NCBI RefSeq assembly: GCF_024802625.1
Contig: NZ_CP103371.1
Span: 2,666,001 to 2,730,000, forward strand
Origin: Massilia sp. H6
Lineage (GTDB): Bacteria > Pseudomonadota > Gammaproteobacteria > Burkholderiales > Burkholderiaceae_D
DNA length: 64,000 nucleotides
Direction: 5' to 3'
A program made the position numbers and the translations under genes. Under the pieces are notes generated by a model. It was not told the origin of the DNA and ran no database searches. It saw only the letters and a program-made list of their open reading frames with translations. Positions 50,329 to 58,722 of the stretch are shown here, piece after piece. Within the stretch, counting starts at the first letter, position 1, and each line of letters begins with the position of its first letter.

Positions 50329-52518
50329 TCAGCCGGCGCGTGCCGCGCCAGCCGGGTCGTTCATGGCGGCCGCGCCGGCCGCCTGGGTCAGCACGCGGCC
50401 GACCACACCCTCGGGCGTCAGCACCCGGATACTGCCGCTGCGCAAAGCCGCCGCCAGGCGTTCGGCCGGCAGCGAGAACGCTTCCTGGCGACCCGCGTCG
50501 GAAAAGATGAACAGGCTGCGCAGCGGGCTGACCCAGGCCAGTTTGAGCTTGCGCACCCCGCCCCCACCGGTGAACTCGACCCGCATGCCACGCGCCAAGG
50601 TAGCGAGCGTGACATCTACCGCATCGGGCGCGACCTGATCGTCGGTAGCCGCCCCCTGCTCGCGGGCGATGCGGCGCAGGGCGTCCTGCTGGGCAGCCTC
50701 TACCGCCAGCTCAAACTGCCGCTCCGGCGCCAGCTCGAGCGGCGCGCGCACGATCGCCGCATGGCACTCGGCCAGCTCGGCAAAGAATTGCAGGCGTTCG
50801 GCGTCTTGCCACTGGACCGCGTCGAGCCACTGGTTGAGGGTGGCAAGCAGGGCCGGCAGGCGAGCGATCAGGCTCTTGCGCGCTTGCTGGGTGGCTTTCG
50901 GCTTCACGCTCCAGACCAGGTCGTCCATCGCGCGGGTGGCGCTGTCGATCGCGCCTGGCTTGCTGTCCTCGATGGTATAGGCCAGGCTCAGGACCGGTAT
51001 CCAGCGCTGCTCAAGGAACGTCGCTACCACCGCGACGACCTCTTCGCCGGCCAGGCGCAGCGCCACCGCCTTCCGGGCCGAGCGACCAGAGGCCGCCTGC
51101 TTTTCGTGACGCGTGGCCTGTGCGATGGGGCCGGCTATCGCGGCTTGCTGTGCGCGTTCGCGTTCGGCGAGGCTGGCCTCGAGCTCGGCCACGGCGGCGG
51201 CGAAGGCATCGGGCCGGGATTCGAGCCGCACCTGTTCGACCCCGCGCCGCATCGCGTGGTAGACCGGATCGTCCGGATTACCCGTTTGCTCCCAGCCGGC
51301 CCTGGACAGCAGGTCGAGCATGCGCCGGGCTGGATGCGTTTCTTCGAAGAAGAAACTGCGGTCGTGCAGCGCCGCCTTGAGCACCGGCACTTGCAGGAAG
51401 GCGATCAGGTCGCGCGTTTCTTGCCCGATGGCGTCGTCCAGCAAGACGGTTTCAAAAATCCTCGACAGCAGGTCGAGCGTGGTTTCGTCGCCGCGCGACA
51501 GGCTGCCCTGTGGCAGCTTTTGCTTCAGGCGCGGCAGGTAGAAGCCTTCGTGCGCACGGTCGCTGCCCTGCTCCAGCATGCCGAGCAAGGGCGCGGCAAC
51601 GACCGGCGCCGGCACGGTCGGCTGCCCACCCTGGGCAGGCGCAGCCGCTGCTGGCGCCGCAAAACCGGCCGCGCCGCTCGGGCGCCAGCCACCACTGCCC
51701 TGGGGCAGATTGGCGATCATGGGGACGGCAAGCGCATCGCCAGGCGCCGGATCGGCCGTCCCGAATAACTGGCGCAACTGCTGCGAAACGGCGGCGTCGC
51801 GCCGCGCCCGGGCGGCCCTGGCCGCCGCGCCGTCGTCGGTCTTGGCAAAGCGGGCGTGCGCCTGCCGCCCGGCGCTTGCCGGCTTGAGCCTGTCGTTGAG
51901 CGTGGCGAGCAGCGCGCCCAGGTCCAGCACCAGTTCGCTGCGCAGCAGCGGCAGGATCAACCGGTGTGCCTGCGGGTCGGGTTCGAACTCGCACCAGGCT
52001 CGCTCGATTGCGCGCAGGAAGACGTCGGGACGGAAAGGATTATGCGATGCGCGCACCAGCGTGCGGCCCAGCAACATGCCCAATCGAACGCCCAGGCTGG
52101 CCAGCGCTTCGGCATGGGCCAGGTCGAACGGGCGGCTGATCGCCGCGAACGCCAGCTGGCTGTCCATTTCTTCCAGGGGGATCAGGCTGAGCGTGACTGG
52201 AGCGGGTGCCTGCTGCGCTGCGGGCAGCAATTGCGCCGCCTCCCTGCGCAACGCCGCCTCGATGCCGGTCGAGGCCAGGTGTACGAAAGCGTAGGCGTTA
52301 TCCTTCAGCAGGTTTCCCGAACGGATGCGGCTGAGCGCCAGATGGGGATCCGGGTCGGCCGTACTCATGTCGTGCAAGGCCCCGGCCATGCGCGCGGCCA
52401 TGGCGGTCAAGCCATTGCTTGCGTGCTCAACTGCCGTACCGACGAGCTCATCCAGCGTGGCGCGCCGCGTGGCGGTGGCAGTGCGGGCTGGAGCTGTCTG
52501 GGCGGCGATACTGGACAT
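50329..52518 (-). CDS. DUF1631 family protein
   Basis: A 729-residue, mostly helical, Ala- and Arg-rich protein. The middle region (LSRIFETVLLDDAIGQETRDLIAFLQVPVLKAAL, then FFFEETHPARRMLDLLSRAGWEQTG) and the C-terminal PilZ-like beta part (RGMRVEFTGGGGVRKLKLAWVSPLRSLFIFSDAGRQEAFSLPAERLAAAL) match DUF1631 proteins. These were once misnamed thymidine phosphorylases. Function is unknown; the C-terminal end resembles a c-di-GMP-binding PilZ fold, but the RxxxR and D/NxSxxG motifs are not obvious. AAGGTG precedes the ATG. It is upstream of smc. Confidence 0.85.
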   Translation of the reverse strand: MSSIAAQTAPARTATATRRATLDELVGTAVEHASNGLTAMAARMAGALHDMSTADPDPHLALSRIRSGNLLKDNAYAFVHLASTGIEAALRREAAQLLPAAQQAPAPVTLSLIPLEEMDSQLAFAAISRPFDLAHAEALASLGVRLGMLLGRTLVRASHNPFRPDVFLRAIERAWCEFEPDPQAHRLILPLLRSELVLDLGALLATLNDRLKPASAGRQAHARFAKTDDGAAARAARARRDAAVSQQLRQLFGTADPAPGDALAVPMIANLPQGSGGWRPSGAAGFAAPAAAAPAQGGQPTVPAPVVAAPLLGMLEQGSDRAHEGFYLPRLKQKLPQGSLSRGDETTLDLLSRIFETVLLDDAIGQETRDLIAFLQVPVLKAALHDRSFFFEETHPARRMLDLLSRAGWEQTGNPDDPVYHAMRRGVEQVRLESRPDAFAAAVAELEASLAERERAQQAAIAGPIAQATRHEKQAASGRSARKAVALRLAGEEVVAVVATFLEQRWIPVLSLAYTIEDSKPGAIDSATRAMDDLVWSVKPKATQQARKSLIARLPALLATLNQWLDAVQWQDAERLQFFAELAECHAAIVRAPLELAPERQFELAVEAAQQDALRRIAREQGAATDDQVAPDAVDVTLATLARGMRVEFTGGGGVRKLKLAWVSPLRSLFIFSDAGRQEAFSLPAERLAAALRSGSIRVLTPEGVVGRVLTQAAGAAAMNDPAGAARAG

Positions 52519-52660
52519 GGATTCACCTTCGGAGTCTACCAGTATTCTGCCACACTATTTCCAAGTGGCAACAGCAAAGATCGCGAGAATCTGTTTTTGG
52601 CCCCAGTGTCGCCGCTTGCCAACAGCCACAAAGAAGTTAATTGCCGTGAGTATGTCGGCG

Positions 52661-52712
52661 GCCGTCCTACATCGGATCACGCTGTGATCCGATACCGATC
52701 CGTCAGGACGGC
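52661..52712. other. Nested perfect inverted repeats upstream of small Gly/Ser protein
   Basis: An outer pair GCCGTCCT (52661-52668)/AGGACGGC (52705-52712) encloses a perfect 10-bp pair ATCGGATCAC-GCT-GTGATCCGAT (52671-52693). As RNA this makes a two-tier hairpin. It sits 86 nt before the small-protein start in a 280-nt intergenic stretch with no other ORF. It has no U-tract, so an operator, sRNA or REP-like element is possible. Confidence 0.6.
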
Positions 52713-52798
52713 ACGCATGATGGGTTGACCGGAATTGCCGTGGTAACGTTCCACGGCTCGGCAAGCAAGCTATTTACCCACTTTGAAAGGACATCTTC

Positions 52799-53005
52799 AT
52801 GGCCTCGAATCAAGCAAAGAAGGGCGCGCGCCCTGCCTCCCAGAGCGGCAGCCAGCAAAGCAGCAATACTGCCGGCAGCAGTAGCGGCAGCAAACAGTCG
52901 GGGGCGGGCTCGGGTTCGGCCTCGGGCAGCGGCACCCAGGGCGGCACGCCCGAGCAGCACGCACAAGCAGGCCGCCAGAGTCACAAGAACGACAAGAAGC
53001 GCTGA
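52799..53005 (+). CDS. Small low-complexity Gly/Ser-rich protein with KGG-like end
   Basis: A 68-residue hydrophilic protein starting ATG with AAAGG 9 nt upstream and followed by a hairpin terminator. Residues 14-45 are almost only Ser, Gly, Gln and Ala. The tail GGTPEQHAQAGRQSHKNDKK resembles the KGG stress-induced repeat (GG..pE...aGr..h). No membrane segment or cysteine is seen. Good ribosome-binding site and own terminator support expression. A role in stress or desiccation is only suggested by the KGG-like tail. Confidence 0.7.
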   Translation: MASNQAKKGARPASQSGSQQSSNTAGSSSGSKQSGAGSGSASGSGTQGGTPEQHAQAGRQSHKNDKKR

Positions 53006-53055
53006 CGCAGTGCCCCGGGGCAGGCCCTCGACTGCCCGCGCCAGCGCATACTCCC

Positions 53056-53085
53056 AGCCCGCCCTCTAGCGACGGCGGGCTTTTC
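53056..53085 (+). terminator. Intrinsic terminator after small Gly/Ser-rich gene
   Basis: AGCCCGCC (53056-53063) pairs with GGCGGGCT (53074-53081) around a 10-nt loop; TTTTCT begins at 53081. It ends the small gene's transcript and lies 14 nt before the end of the convergent ClpP-like gene. Confidence 0.85.
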
Positions 53086-53098
53086 TACGCCGCCCGGC

Positions 53099-53659
53099 TC
53101 AGATATTACGCAACACCGCGCCCTTGGGCGGCCTGAAGTCGGCGATGTCATGCACCAGTCCGGCGGCCTTTGCATCGCGCGCATTCAGGTGCAGGTCGGA
53201 ATACTGATGGATGGCCCATTGCTCCGGCGTCAATTCAACCGACTTGCGCAGCAAGGTCTCGGTGCGCGCATCGTCGGCGCGCAAGCCTTCGACGATGATA
53301 TTCAAGGCGTCCGGCCGCGAGCCTGGCGAGGCAGTCGCATGCGACTTGTGCACCATGAAGCGTGCGGTCTCGCTGCAATAGCGCCGGGTACCCGACAAGA
53401 ACAGCGTGACTGCGATCGACGCCACCGCCCCGCCGTTGTACATCACGAAGGTGATCGGGGAATTGGCCAGGAAATTATGCAGGCACAGGCCATCGCTGAC
53501 ATAGCCACCATTGGACTGCACCAGCATGTGGGCGGTGTCGATGCCGTCTTCGGTCATGCTCGCGACGGCTTCGAATACCCGGTGCACCATGTCGCTATTG
53601 ACGTCTCCCGACAGGGTGAACCAGGCCTCCTTTGCCCCTTGCGCTTTGTCTTCGCTCAT
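53099..53659 (-). CDS. Stand-alone ClpP-like serine protease
   Basis: A 186-residue ClpP/crotonase-fold protein. Candidate catalytic residues are S81 (GGAVASIAV), H104 ([10 protein letters not shown]) and D155 ([12 protein letters not shown]), with spacing close to ClpP (23 and 51 against 25 and 49). The earlier [11 protein letters not shown] resembles the ClpP NSPGG strand. The housekeeping clpP sits with tig and clpX, so this is a separate paralogue without a ClpA or ClpX gene next to it. Whether it pairs with a Clp ATPase is unknown. The ATG at 53659 has GGGGA upstream; the longer open frame runs into the riboswitch region and is not coding. Confidence 0.85.
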   Translation of the reverse strand: MSEDKAQGAKEAWFTLSGDVNSDMVHRVFEAVASMTEDGIDTAHMLVQSNGGYVSDGLCLHNFLANSPITFVMYNGGAVASIAVTLFLSGTRRYCSETARFMVHKSHATASPGSRPDALNIIVEGLRADDARTETLLRKSVELTPEQWAIHQYSDLHLNARDAKAAGLVHDIADFRPPKGAVLRNI

Positions 53660-53799
53660 TTTTTCCCCACTGCAAAGTGTGTAGAGTAAGTGTAGCAAAA
53701 CACGTGCAAACCCACTCCCCCCACCTGGCAATAGTGCGCGGCAATACTTTTCGGCAAGCCGACGGACTGCGATCGGCGCCTTTGTCGACTGCCCTGCGG

Positions 53800-53828
53800 T
53801 TGACAGCACACCAAGGCTGGCATATTCT
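53800..53828 (+). promoter_or_regulatory. Sigma-70 promoter for gcvTHP
   Basis: TTGACA (53800-53805), a 17-nt spacer and TATTCT (53823-53828) form a near-consensus promoter. Transcription would start near 53835, exactly at the first glycine aptamer. The rest of the space back to the divergent ClpP-like gene (53660-53799) shows no gene. Confidence 0.85.
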
Positions 53829-53837
53829 CCACAGTCT

Positions 53838-54034
53838 TGACCGGGAGAGCGCAGGCCTACCTGCCGCCGAAGGGGCACTACCCACAAACTCTCAGGCAAA
53901 CGGACTGGTCAAGGGGCAGCAGCGCATGGCGCGGCCGGCTCAACTCTGGAGAGCGGCCGCTGCCCAAGCAAGCGGCCCACCGAAGGGGCAGGCGGCTTTG
54001 CTGCTATCTCTCAGGTACCAAGGACAGAGGGGAT
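53838..54034 (+). ncRNA. Tandem glycine riboswitch
   Basis: Two glycine aptamers in series. The first (about 53838-53915) has GGGAGAG, CCGAAGGGGCA and AACTCTCAGGCAAACGGAC. The second (about 53943-54034) has TGGAGAG, ACCGAAGGGGCAGG and ATCTCTCAGGTACCAAGGAC. These are the conserved glycine-riboswitch cores, joined by a short linker. It precedes gcvT, so glycine binding should turn on the glycine cleavage operon. The 3' strand of the second P1 stem (AGGACAG, 54021-54027) can instead pair with CTGTCCT (54072-54078), next to the gcvT ribosome-binding site. Confidence 0.95.
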
Positions 54035-54087
54035 TGAAGCACCCGCAAGGCGTGCCCGTACCCCCTATTACCTGTCCTGAGGATTCC

Positions 54088-55218
54088 ATGACGCTCAAAG
54101 CGACCCCGCTCAATTCCGCACACCGCTCCCTTGGGGCCAAGATGGTCGATTTCGGCGGCTGGGACATGCCGGTCAACTACGGCTCCCAGATCGAGGAACA
54201 CCATGCAGTGCGCCAGGACGCCGGCATGTTCGACGTCTCGCACATGTGCGTGGTGGACCTCAAGGGCGCCAAGGTGCGCGAATTCCTGCGCGGCCTGCTG
54301 GCCAACAACGTCGACAAGCTGCAGGTTCCGGGCAAGGCGCTGTATTCCTGCATGCTCAACCGCGACGGCGGCGTGATCGACGACCTGATCGTCTATTATT
54401 TTTCCGAAGACTGGTTCCGCCTGGTGGTCAATGCCGGCACCGCCGAAAAAGACGTCGCCTGGATCAGCCAGCAGAACGAGGCGACCGGCAGCGCCGTCAC
54501 CATCACCCAGCGCCGCGATCGCAGTGAAGCTAACAGCGATCCGATCGCCCTGATCGCCGTGCAGGGACCGAACGCCCGCGCCAAGGTGTGGCAGGTGCTG
54601 CCCACTACCCGCGAGGCCTCCGAGCCGCTCAAGCCCTTCAATGTCGTGATCGTGCCCGATACCGCCTTTGGCGAAGTGATGGTGGCGCGCACCGGCTATA
54701 CCGGCGAAGACGGTTTCGAAATCGGTGTCGCGGCAAGCCAGGTCGAGGCATTGTGGAACGCCTTCGTCGGCGCCGGCATCAAGCCGGCCGGCCTGGGCGC
54801 GCGCGACACGCTGCGCCTGGAGGCGGGCATGAACCTGTACGGCCAGGACATGGACGACCAGGTCAATCCATTCGACGCCGGCCTGGCCTGGACCATCGAC
54901 CTGGTCTCGGAGCGCGATTTCATCGGCAAGGCCGCCTTGCAGGCGCAAGGCCAGAACGCCCAATTCGTTGGCTTGATTCTGCGCGAAAAAGGCGGAATCC
55001 TGCGCGCCCACCAGAAGGTGGTCAGCGCCTCAGGCAAGGTCGGCGAGATCACCAGCGGCACCTTCAGCCCGAGCATGCAGCAGGCGATCGCGCTGGCGCG
55101 CGTGCCGCTCGACGTTGCGATCGGCGACACCGTGCACGTCGAGATTCGCGACAAGAAGCTCGCTGCCAGCGTGGTGAAGCTGCCGTTCGTGCGTAACGGC
55201 AAAGTGCTCGCAGCCTAA
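54088..55218 (+). CDS. gcvT: Aminomethyltransferase (glycine cleavage T protein)
   Basis: A 376-residue protein that releases ammonia and passes the methylene group from lipoyl-H protein to tetrahydrofolate. It begins [42 protein letters not shown] and contains GMFDVSHM, the [15 protein letters not shown] folate-site segment and [26 protein letters not shown] 5 nt before the ATG is the ribosome-binding site and abuts the riboswitch's alternative helix. First gene of gcvTHP. Confidence 0.97.
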   Translation: MTLKATPLNSAHRSLGAKMVDFGGWDMPVNYGSQIEEHHAVRQDAGMFDVSHMCVVDLKGAKVREFLRGLLANNVDKLQVPGKALYSCMLNRDGGVIDDLIVYYFSEDWFRLVVNAGTAEKDVAWISQQNEATGSAVTITQRRDRSEANSDPIALIAVQGPNARAKVWQVLPTTREASEPLKPFNVVIVPDTAFGEVMVARTGYTGEDGFEIGVAASQVEALWNAFVGAGIKPAGLGARDTLRLEAGMNLYGQDMDDQVNPFDAGLAWTIDLVSERDFIGKAALQAQGQNAQFVGLILREKGGILRAHQKVVSASGKVGEITSGTFSPSMQQAIALARVPLDVAIGDTVHVEIRDKKLAASVVKLPFVRNGKVLAA

Positions 55219-55289
55219 AAAGAACAATTGTTATACTTGCCGCCTAATTGGCAACCACTACTGACAGTCTTATCTACCGGAGCTTTTAC

Positions 55290-55670
55290 ATGAATATCCC
55301 AACCGACCTGAAATACACCGAGTCCCACGAGTGGGTACGCCGCGAGGCTGACGGCACGCTGACCGTTGGCATTACCGAGTACGCGCAGGATGCGCTGGGT
55401 GACATCGTGTTCGTCGAACTGCCGCAGGTCGGCAAGACATTCACCGCCGGTGGCGACGCTGCGGTGGTCGAGTCGGTCAAGGCCGCCAGCGACATCTACG
55501 CACCGGTTGCCGGCACCGTCACCGAAGTGAACCAGCCGGTCGCCGACGCCCCGGACTCGATCAATTCGGACGCCTTCGGCGCCTGGCTGTTCAAGCTCAA
55601 GCCGACCGACGCCGGCGCGGTGGACAAGCTGATGGATGCTGATGCCTACGCCAAGGCGACTGGCAACTGA
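55290..55670 (+). CDS. gcvH: Glycine cleavage H protein
   Basis: A 126-residue lipoyl carrier that shuttles the aminomethyl group between P, T and L proteins. The fold starts [17 protein letters not shown] and the lipoylated lysine is K64 in [19 protein letters not shown] precedes the ATG by 8 nt. A TATACT hexamer at 55232-55237 could give a minor internal promoter. Second gene of gcvTHP, 71 nt after gcvT. Confidence 0.97.
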   Translation: MNIPTDLKYTESHEWVRREADGTLTVGITEYAQDALGDIVFVELPQVGKTFTAGGDAAVVESVKAASDIYAPVAGTVTEVNQPVADAPDSINSDAFGAWLFKLKPTDAGAVDKLMDADAYAKATGN

Positions 55671-55713
55671 TTTTTATTGCGGGGTGGGCGGGGAATCCGT
55701 CTACCTCGCCCAT

Positions 55714-55761
55714 GCTCTTGCAACCGCTCTTGCAACCGCTCTTGCAACCGCACTCGCACCA
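55714..55761. repeat. 12-bp tandem repeat between gcvH and gcvP
   Basis: GCTCTTGCAACC occurs three times exactly (55714-55749), followed by a degenerate fourth copy GCACTCGCACCA. It fills part of the 144-nt gcvH-gcvP gap. Copy number could vary between strains and change spacing in the operon's mRNA. Confidence 0.9.
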
Positions 55762-55814
55762 CCCGATCTCCCCTACCCAGGCGCCCCGCGCCGATTCTTC
55801 TCCTGGCCACTACC

Positions 55815-58697
55815 ATGACCCGCACCAGCCTCACCCAACTTGAAGCACGCGACGCCTTCATCCCGCGCCATATCGGCCCGTCCGAATCCGAGCAGGCAGC
55901 CATGCTGTCGACCCTGGGCTACGCCACGCGCGGCGCCCTGATCGACGCGGTCGTGCCCGAGAATATCCGCACCCGCGAGACCCTCGACCTTGGCCAGTTC
56001 GTCGAGCCGCGCAGCGAAGAACAGGCGCTGGCGACCCTCAAGACATTGGCCTCGAAGAATCGGGTCATGAAGTCGATGATTGGCCAGGGCTATTACGGCA
56101 CCCATACTCCGAAGGTCATCCTGCGCAACATCTTCGAGAACCCGGCCTGGTACACCGCGTACACCCCTTACCAGCCCGAGATCTCGCAAGGCCGCCTGGA
56201 AGCGATCCTGAACTTCCAGCAGATGATCACCGACATGACCGGCATGGGCATCGCCAACTCGTCGATGCTGGACGAAGGCACAGCCGCCGCCGAAGCCATG
56301 ACCCTGATCCAGCGGGTCGGCAAATCCTCGTCGAAGGTGTTCTATGTGGCCGACGATGTGCTGCCGCAGACCCTGGAAGTGCTGCAAACGCGCGCCGCGC
56401 CAATCGGCGTGGAGGTGCGCGTCATCGCCGCCGCCGATATCGAAACGCTCGAAGAAAGCTGTTTCGGCGTGCTGCTGCAGTACCCGGGCGTGAACGGCGA
56501 AGTGCGCGACTACCGCGCCGCCGTCGAGCACCTGCACGCGATGGGCGCGATGGTCGTGGTCGCCGCCGACCTGCTGGCCTTGACCCTGCTGGCCGCGCCC
56601 GGCGACTGGGGCGCCGATGTGGTGGTCGGCAACAGCCAGCGTTTCGGCGTGCCGCTCGGTTTCGGCGGCCCGCACGCCGGCTACCTGGCCACCCGTGACG
56701 AATTCAAGCGCAGCATGGCCGGCCGCCTGGTCGGCGTCACCGTCGACGCGCAAGGCAACCAGGCCTACCGCCTGGCGCTGCAGACGCGCGAGCAGCATAT
56801 CCGCCGCGAAAAGGCGACCTCGAACATCTGTACCGCCCAGGTGCTGCTGGCCGTGATGGCCGGCATGTACGCGGTATACCACGGCCCGGACGGCCTGACC
56901 CGCATCGCCCAGCGCGTGCATCGCCAGGCCGCGATCCTGGCCGCCGGCTTCGAGCAGCTCGGCGTCGAGGTGCTCAACGAGACCTATTTCGACACGCTGA
57001 CGGTTGCAACGCCTGACGCGGCGGCCATGCTGGCCAGCGCCGCCGAGCAGGGCATCAACCTGCGCCGCATCGACGCCGGCCATGTCGGCATCTCGCTCGA
57101 CGAAACCACCACCCGCGATGACCTGGCGCTGCTGTTCTCGATCTTTGGAAACGGAAAGACGGTCGACATCGACGCCCTGGATGCAAACGCCCAGGATGCC
57201 TACCCGGCCGCCCTCGCCCGCAGCAGCGCTTTCCTGAGCCATCCGACCTTCCATCGCTACCACGCCGAGCACGAGATGCTGCGCTACCTGCGCAGCCTGG
57301 CCGACAAGGACCTGGCGCTGGACCGCACCATGATTCCGCTCGGCTCGTGCACCATGAAGCTGAACGCGACCTCGGAAATGATCCCGGTCACCTGGCCTGA
57401 ATTTTCCAGCATCCACCCGTTCGCGCCGGACAACCAGACCGTCGGCTACCGCGAGATGATCGACCAGTTAGAGGCCATGCTGTGCGCCGCCACCGGTTAT
57501 GCCGCGATCTCGTTGCAGCCGAACGCCGGCTCGCAGGGCGAATACGCGGGCCTGCTGGTGATCCAGAAATACCACCAGTCGCGCGGCCAGGGCCACCGCA
57601 ACATCTGCCTGATTCCTTCGTCCGCGCACGGCACCAATCCGGCATCGGCCAGCATGGTGGGCATGCAGGTGGTGGTCACCGCCTGCGACGAGAACGGCAA
57701 CGTCGACCTCGATGACCTGCGCGCCAAGGCCGAGCAGCACAGCGCCAACCTGGCCTGCGTGATGGTCACCTACCCGTCGACCCATGGCGTGTTCGAGGAA
57801 GGCATCAAGCAACTGTGCGAGATCGTCCACCAGCACGGCGGCCAGGTATATGTCGACGGCGCCAACATGAACGCGATGGTCGGCGTGGCCGCGCCGGGTG
57901 CGTTCGGCGGCGACGTCAGTCACCTAAACCTGCACAAGACCTTCTGTATCCCGCACGGCGGCGGCGGACCGGGCGTAGGCCCGATCGGCGTCGGCGCGCA
58001 CCTGGCACCGTTCCTGCCGAACCAGCTCTCGACCGGTTACGTTCGCAACGAAGCGGGTATCGGCGCAGTCAGCGCTGCAGCCTTTGGCTCGGCCTCGATC
58101 CTGCCGATCTCGTGGATGTATATCGCGATGATGGGCGCCGAAGGCCTGACCGCAGCGACCGAAGTGGCGATCCTTAATGCCAACTACATCGCGCGCCGCC
58201 TGGCCCCGCACTACCCGGTGCTGTACACCGGCCACGACGGCCTGGTCGCGCACGAATGCATCATCGACCTGCGTCCGCTGCAGGACAAGACCGGCATCAG
58301 CAACGAAGACGTGGCCAAGCGCCTGATGGACTTCGGCTTCCACGCCCCGACCATGAGTTTCCCGGTGCCGGGCACCCTGATGATCGAGCCGACCGAGTCC
58401 GAATCGAAGGCGGAACTCGACCGTTTCATCGAAGCGATGATCACGATCCACGCCGAGATCGTGAAGGTCGAGCGCGGCGAATACGACAAGATGGACAATC
58501 CGCTCAAGGGCGCGCCGCACACCGCCGAGGTCGTCACCGCCGACGACTGGGCGCACGCCTATACCCGTGAAGTAGCCGCCTTCCCGGTGGCGTCGCTGCG
58601 CAAGAAGAAGTACTGGCCGCCGGTGGGACGCGCCGACAACGTGTACGGCGACCGCAACCTGTTCTGCGGCTGCGCACCGATCAGCGACTATGAATAA
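55815..58697 (+). CDS. gcvP: Glycine dehydrogenase (decarboxylating), P protein
   Basis: A 960-residue single-chain PLP enzyme that decarboxylates glycine and loads H protein. N-terminal half: [22 protein letters not shown] and [20 protein letters not shown]-terminal half: [14 protein letters not shown], the PLP lysine in [21 protein letters not shown], and [14 protein letters not shown] chose the ATG at 55815, whose protein start is typical; it has no clear ribosome-binding site. Last gene of gcvTHP; it converges with the chemoreceptor gene. Confidence 0.97.
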   Translation: MTRTSLTQLEARDAFIPRHIGPSESEQAAMLSTLGYATRGALIDAVVPENIRTRETLDLGQFVEPRSEEQALATLKTLASKNRVMKSMIGQGYYGTHTPKVILRNIFENPAWYTAYTPYQPEISQGRLEAILNFQQMITDMTGMGIANSSMLDEGTAAAEAMTLIQRVGKSSSKVFYVADDVLPQTLEVLQTRAAPIGVEVRVIAAADIETLEESCFGVLLQYPGVNGEVRDYRAAVEHLHAMGAMVVVAADLLALTLLAAPGDWGADVVVGNSQRFGVPLGFGGPHAGYLATRDEFKRSMAGRLVGVTVDAQGNQAYRLALQTREQHIRREKATSNICTAQVLLAVMAGMYAVYHGPDGLTRIAQRVHRQAAILAAGFEQLGVEVLNETYFDTLTVATPDAAAMLASAAEQGINLRRIDAGHVGISLDETTTRDDLALLFSIFGNGKTVDIDALDANAQDAYPAALARSSAFLSHPTFHRYHAEHEMLRYLRSLADKDLALDRTMIPLGSCTMKLNATSEMIPVTWPEFSSIHPFAPDNQTVGYREMIDQLEAMLCAATGYAAISLQPNAGSQGEYAGLLVIQKYHQSRGQGHRNICLIPSSAHGTNPASASMVGMQVVVTACDENGNVDLDDLRAKAEQHSANLACVMVTYPSTHGVFEEGIKQLCEIVHQHGGQVYVDGANMNAMVGVAAPGAFGGDVSHLNLHKTFCIPHGGGGPGVGPIGVGAHLAPFLPNQLSTGYVRNEAGIGAVSAAAFGSASILPISWMYIAMMGAEGLTAATEVAILNANYIARRLAPHYPVLYTGHDGLVAHECIIDLRPLQDKTGISNEDVAKRLMDFGFHAPTMSFPVPGTLMIEPTESESKAELDRFIEAMITIHAEIVKVERGEYDKMDNPLKGAPHTAEVVTADDWAHAYTREVAAFPVASLRKKKYWPPVGRADNVYGDRNLFCGCAPISDYE

Positions 58698-58722
58698 ACG
58701 CTGACGGCTAACTGGCTTGCGC

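Noticed and set aside
53632..54087. N-terminally extended GcvT frame
   Set aside because: The extension runs through the promoter and glycine riboswitch; the ATG at 54088 has a ribosome-binding site and gives the normal start.
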